Shown one piece after another: positions 60,529-64,000 of a stretch of DNA of 64,000 nt. The notes beneath the pieces were generated by a model. It made no database searches and was not told the DNA's origin. It worked only from the letters and a program-made list of their open reading frames with translations. A program made the translations under genes and the position numbers. Numbering within the stretch: position 1 is the first letter of the stretch; each line of letters opens with the position of its first letter. The stretch is from Bacillus paralicheniformis (GTDB lineage: Bacteria > Bacillota > Bacilli > Bacillales > Bacillaceae). The DNA is taken from positions 372,001-436,000 of the forward strand of contig NZ_LBMN02000004.1 of NCBI RefSeq assembly GCF_001042485.2, in the 5' to 3' direction.

Positions 60529-61395
60529 ATGAAGACGGTATTTGAAGCCCTTAAATGGGCTTCTTCTTATTTGGCCGAAGCGGGAAGAGACCGGAATGCC
60601 GCGGAAATTTTGCTGACAGATCAGCTGAACATCGACCGCAGCAAACTGTTGGCAAGCTTCCATGATGTCATATCAGAGTCTGATTTTTCGCGGTTTAAAA
60701 AATCTGTCGAGCTTCATCATCAAGGAGTGCCTGTTCAATATATCACCGGAAATGAATCCTTTTACGGACGGGAATTTTCCGTAAATGAACACGTTTTGAT
60801 TCCGCGTCCTGAAACAGAGGAAGTCGTTGAAGCTGTTCTTTCTGAAGCGGAAAGAGTTTTTCACGGAACAGATCGCCTTAAAGCCGTCGATATCGGTACA
60901 GGAAGCGGGGCGATTGCGGTGACTCTTGCGCTTGAGAGCCCGCGTTTTTCCGTCACGGCGACGGATATTTCGGAACAAGCTTTAAGCACGGCAAGACACA
61001 ACGCTGACCGGCTTGGGGCGAAAGTGGATTTCATCGGCGGCGATTTGCTTGAGCCGCTTATCAAGCGACAGAAGAAAGCTGATGTCATCGTTTCAAATCC
61101 ACCTTATATATCTGAGGAAGACATGAAGACGCTGTCAGATGTCGTACGTCTTCATGAACCCGCCGGGGCTTTGACGGACGGTGCTGACGGATTGCAGTTT
61201 TATAAGCGTTTCATGAAAGAAATTCCATTTGTCATCGCAGATCAGGCACTGGTGGTGTTTGAAATCGGCTGGACTCAGGGGAATGCCGTCAAAGACATGT
61301 TTCACCGGTTCTTTCCTGATGCTGACGTACGGGTGAAAAAGGATCTTAATGGAAAAGACCGTATCGTCTGCGCGGTAATTGAGCAACATCGTTAA
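60529..61395 (+). CDS. prmC: release factor glutamine methyltransferase PrmC
   Basis: SAM-dependent methyltransferase modifying the Gln of the GGQ motif in RF1/RF2. 288 residues: N-terminal five-helix domain, LIPRPETEEVV, SAM loop AVDIGTGSGAIAVTLA (about 122-137) and the catalytic NPPY in VSNPPYISEED (about 190). ATG 60529 starts one base after the prfA stop, so coupling is likely. Confidence 0.96.
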   Translation: MKTVFEALKWASSYLAEAGRDRNAAEILLTDQLNIDRSKLLASFHDVISESDFSRFKKSVELHHQGVPVQYITGNESFYGREFSVNEHVLIPRPETEEVVEAVLSEAERVFHGTDRLKAVDIGTGSGAIAVTLALESPRFSVTATDISEQALSTARHNADRLGAKVDFIGGDLLEPLIKRQKKADVIVSNPPYISEEDMKTLSDVVRLHEPAGALTDGADGLQFYKRFMKEIPFVIADQALVVFEIGWTQGNAVKDMFHRFFPDADVRVKKDLNGKDRIVCAVIEQHR

Positions 61396-61410
61396 GGAAA
61401 CCGCCGGAAA

Positions 61411-62015
61411 TGAAGCGACCCTAAAAAGTTAAAATCTCATGAAGCAGTTTGACTGGCATGATTCCGGTATAGTACCAGGTTTCATGCCTTTTAATTTGAT
61501 CTTGATCCGTTTGTGATTGTAGAGAATCAATATACTATGCGGGTCCTTTTTTGAAATGTTCGACGCTCCAAATTCTTTAAAATAAATGAATTCTGATTTT
61601 AAAATGCTAAAAGAAGCTTTCCGCCACCGCATTGTCGTGACAGTTGCCTTTACGGGACATGCTTTGTGTGATGTTTCGTTGTTTTGAACTAAGGCTTTCA
61701 ACTTTTTTAAGCAGGCATTCTCCATCCGCAGGCGTTCAATTTCCGCTTGGGTCCCTTCGTCTGATCCTTCTTCATAGGTAAACGCCGCTTTTTAGGGTAC
61801 CTATTCCTCCGGTTTCAAGCTGTTTCACGGATAGATGTCCCATTTTCGAGTGAAGTACCTTTTGGTTTATCTTCGGCAGAATAGCTTGTATAGGCTTTTT
61901 AGACGCGTCTTCTCCATGATATCGGTATTGCGAATCCACCCATGAAAGACACTGTGCGAATTTCCTCAACTGTAAATTTTAAAAACTGCACCTCCAATTG
62001 TGAAGTGTGTCTAAC
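61411..62015 (-). mobile_element. decayed IS3-family (IS150-like) insertion sequence
   Basis: Leftward remnant. Reading the minus strand: an OrfA start (KFTVEEIR at about 61970), then in shifted frames QYRYHGEDASKK, then the OrfA end (EIERLRMENACLKKLKALVQN), then the OrfB end (MSRKGNCHDNAVAESFF with the DDE Glu, SILKSEFIYFKEF, YNHKRIKIKLKGM). Several frameshifts and internal stops are present and most of OrfB, including the first two catalytic Asp, is missing. TGAAGCGACCCTAAAAAGTTA at 61411-61431 looks like one terminus; the other is reduced to GTTAGACACAC near 62005-62015. It cannot move by itself. Confidence 0.8.
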
Positions 62016-62162
62016 AAAAGAGGGGCAGTTCAAATTCCCGGCGGTCTTTTTTGTTAAAAAACAGCAACCGCAGCCATGACCGTTCAGAAGGTCTTCTTCA
62101 CCATTTTTTAACAAAAATTTTATCTGAATAAAATAAAAAATAGTTCAAGATTAATATATACC

Positions 62163-63152
62163 CTAAACAGATTGTCTGATTTTTAATGTAGGAGACAGAG
62201 TCACGACATCCCTCTGTAATCCGCTTTCCCCATTTAGGTGGTTTACCATTGCACATACGGCTTTTTGAGCCAGCTCTTCAACAGGTATATCGATTGTCGT
62301 GATTTCCGGATCGGTCACCTCACAGATCGATTGATTATCATATCCAAGCACTGCAAGCTGCTTTGGCACTTCATATTGATAATAGCGGGCCCTTTTAATA
62401 ATTCCTGCGGCCACTTGGTCGTTTCCCGTAAAAATGGCGGTCGGCTTTTCAGACATGTTGTGGATCTGGTCCATAATACGGAAGCCGTCATGAATGGTAA
62501 ATGCGTGGCTGAACATCCACTTCTCCTGGAAATGTAAACCCGCATCAGACAATGCTTTCATAAACCCTTCTTTTCTCATAATCTGGGCCTTGCTGTGTAT
62601 CGTGTCACAGCAAAAGGCCATTAAATGATGCCCTTTTTGAATAAAAAGCTCCGTTCCTTTATATCCGGCTTCGAATTCGTCATAGCAGATCACCGGCACG
62701 TCCGCTTCGGCGTGGAATTCATTTGCCAAGACCACAGGACCGTATTTGACGTATTTTTTGATGTCTTCCCACTCATTTTCAAGGCTGCATAACATAAGCC
62801 CGTCGACTTCTTTCCTCTTGAGCAGCTCCAGTACTTTCAGTTCATTCTGCTTTTGATAAAACGTCTGAAACACAATGACTTTGTATTGGTGTTTCAGCGC
62901 TTCAGCGGACACATGCTTCATGAGCTGCGCGAAGAATGGATGGTCCGCGTGAGGGACAGACACTGCGAGAAACATCGTTTTGTTGGATCTGAGCTTTCGT
63001 GCAGAGGTGTTCGGAATGTAGTCCAATTTTTCGATGACTTCCAAAACACGCTTCCTTTTTTCTTCAGATACATAAGGATGGTCGTTCAGTACTCTTGAAA
63101 CAGTTGTTTTTGACACATTACTTAATTTTGCAATTTCGTCAATCGTAGGCAT
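62163..63152 (-). CDS. ntdR: LacI-family regulator NtdR-like
   Basis: Regulator of 329 residues with the LacI helix-turn-helix (TIDEIAKLSNVSKTTVSRVLNDHPYVS) and a periplasmic-binding-protein-like effector domain. It is divergent from an ntdA-type gene, the arrangement of B. subtilis ntdR-ntdABC, where NtdR activates kanosamine/neotrehalosadiamine genes in response to product. ATG at 63150-63152 after AGGAAGTGA. Identity as NtdR rests mainly on the neighbour. Confidence 0.8.
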   Translation of the reverse strand: MPTIDEIAKLSNVSKTTVSRVLNDHPYVSEEKRKRVLEVIEKLDYIPNTSARKLRSNKTMFLAVSVPHADHPFFAQLMKHVSAEALKHQYKVIVFQTFYQKQNELKVLELLKRKEVDGLMLCSLENEWEDIKKYVKYGPVVLANEFHAEADVPVICYDEFEAGYKGTELFIQKGHHLMAFCCDTIHSKAQIMRKEGFMKALSDAGLHFQEKWMFSHAFTIHDGFRIMDQIHNMSEKPTAIFTGNDQVAAGIIKRARYYQYEVPKQLAVLGYDNQSICEVTDPEITTIDIPVEELAQKAVCAMVNHLNGESGLQRDVVTLSPTLKIRQSV

Positions 63153-63181
63153 AAAGTCACTTCCTGAAAAAAAGAGTTGTT

Positions 63182-63197
63182 ATGGTATCGATTCCAT
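63182..63197. promoter_or_regulatory. LacI-type operator between ntdR and ntdA
   Basis: ATGGTATCGATTCCAT is a palindrome with one mismatch and a central CG step, typical for LacI-family proteins, in the divergent region. Confidence 0.55.
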
Positions 63198-63208
63198 CAT
63201 TTAAGATA

Positions 63209-63225
63209 TGTCATGAAATATGACA
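63209..63225. promoter_or_regulatory. second inverted repeat before ntdA
   Basis: TGTCAT-gaaat-ATGACA, perfect 6-bp arms, about 35 bp before the ntdA start. Confidence 0.45.
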
Positions 63226-63258
63226 ATTTCCCAAAATAATAAAAATGGGGTGAAATTG

Positions 63259-64000
63259 ATGAAAACCGCAAGCGAAAACATGACTTGCACAAGCAAACAG
63301 CTATTTGTCCTTCTGAATGATTTGAAGGAAGGGAAGCACGCTGGTGAATGCCGTATAGACGACACACTGGCTAATCAAAAATTAAAAGAGACATTGCAGC
63401 AGGATCAATTCGACTTGACCGCCAATTTGCTAAACAGAATGGATTCTCCGCCCTCCAGAGTTGATTTTATGCCGCTTCATCGACTGATCACAGAAGAAGA
63501 AGTAGATGACGTGATTCATGCGGTGAAAGGCGTGCTGCCGACCGGGCAATTTACAAGCGGTTCTTATGTCGGTGTATTTGAAGCTGAAATAGCCGCTCTT
63601 TTGAGAAAAAAGCATGTCATGGCTTCCTCCAGCGGAACCGATGCCATGATTGTCAACTGAAAGCTGCGGGTATTGGACAAGGTGATGAAGTCATTATGCC
63701 TGCAAACAGCTTTGCTGCAACGGAAAACGCCGTGCTTGCAGCTGGAGGCACTCCGGTTTTCTGCGATATTGACCCTGTTACATTTTGCATGGATCCTTCT
63801 GAACTTGAAGCATGCATCACTTTGAAAACGAAATGCATTTTGCCTGTACACCTTTATGGAAAGCTGCCAGACATGGAAGGCATTGCAAAAATCGCTGATA
63901 AATACGGCATCCCGATTATTGAAGACGCCTGCCAGTCGATCGGCGTTTCCGATCTGGGAAAAAACAGCCTTTGCTCCATATTAAGCTTTAATCCGTATAA
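63259..64000 (+). pseudogene. ntdA: NtdA-like PLP aminotransferase, frameshifted and cut by the window edge
   Basis: Homologue of the 3-oxo-glucose-6-phosphate:glutamate aminotransferase of kanosamine synthesis (DegT/DnrJ/EryC1 fold). ATG 63259 follows GGGGTGA. The first frame reads to [10 protein letters not shown] (PLP-phosphate loop) and stops at 63658-63660. From about 63652 the +1-shifted frame continues the same protein without a break: [38 protein letters not shown], and up to SFNPYK just before the PLP Lys, where the window ends. Loss of one base near 63651 explains it. Decay or a sequence error are both possible. Confidence 0.83.

Overview
The window is chromosomal DNA of a low-GC, endospore-forming Firmicute, almost certainly a member of the Bacillus licheniformis group. 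Gene content and order follow the B. subtilis ywd-ywf-ywg-ywh-ywi-ywj-ywk segment closely (ywdHIJK, gerQ, hemQ, pta, lipL, rsfA, ywfO, ywgA, ywhBCD, pbpG, speEB, ywiB, argS, ywjE, fadF, acdA, rpoE, pyrG, ywjG, spo0F, fbaA, tal, murAB, glpX, rho, rpmE, tdk, maeA, ywkB, racA, ywkD, prfA, prmC). Sporulation genes (gerQ, rsfA, pbpG, spo0F, racA), strong AGGAGG ribosome sites, frequent TTG/GTG starts and dense rho-independent terminators all fit Bacillus. I saw no rRNA, tRNA, CRISPR array or intact prophage.

Layout. 1-3.2 kb: 5' part of ywdH (minus), then ywdIJK. 3.3-8.4 kb: an inserted block with a NarL-type response regulator, a HisKA_3 histidine kinase, an ABC ATPase and two ABC-2 permeases, laid out like the LnrJK-LnrLMN linear-polyene resistance system. 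8.5-11.6 kb: gerQ, a KtrB/KtrD-type potassium transporter gene broken by one in-frame TAA, and a BslA-type biofilm hydrophobin. 11.6-13.6 kb: hemQ and pta, the latter with a CcpA-type cre upstream. 13.7-21.6 kb: an inserted aromatic-catabolism island that encodes 4-hydroxybenzoate uptake, hydroxylation to protocatechuate, extradiol (2,3-type) ring cleavage, decarboxylation, semialdehyde oxidation, tautomerisation and 4-oxalocrotonate decarboxylation, with a divergent IclR regulator. 21.7-35.6 kb: core genes for lipoylation, prespore control, nucleotide turnover, a secreted metzincin protease, polyamine synthesis and arginyl-tRNA synthetase. 35.6-44.7 kb: cardiolipin synthase and a FadR-controlled fatty-acid degradation operon enlarged by a thiolase, a 3-hydroxyacyl-CoA dehydrogenase and a second acyl-CoA dehydrogenase, followed by rpoE. 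44.9-61.4 kb: the conserved pyrG to prmC core. 61.4-64 kb: a decayed IS3-family element, then ntdR and a frameshifted, window-truncated ntdA of the kanosamine/neotrehalosadiamine pathway.

How the parts work together. The aromatic island forms a linear route from 4-hydroxybenzoate to 2-hydroxypenta-2,4-dienoate, but the hydratase, aldolase and acetaldehyde dehydrogenase that usually finish meta-cleavage are not in the window. The fad operon feeds electrons from acyl-CoA oxidation through FadF. Accessory material sits at three conserved-gene junctions (ywdK/gerQ, pta/lipL, after prmC), and gene decay is visible in the ktr gene, ntdA and the IS element. Regulatory sites readable from sequence include a pyrG GGGCTC start with an attenuator, a FadR box on fadF, a sigma-H promoter with 0A-like boxes at spo0F, prespore-type promoters for rsfA and pbpG, a switch-like rpmE leader and a long rho leader with a C-rich, G-poor tract.
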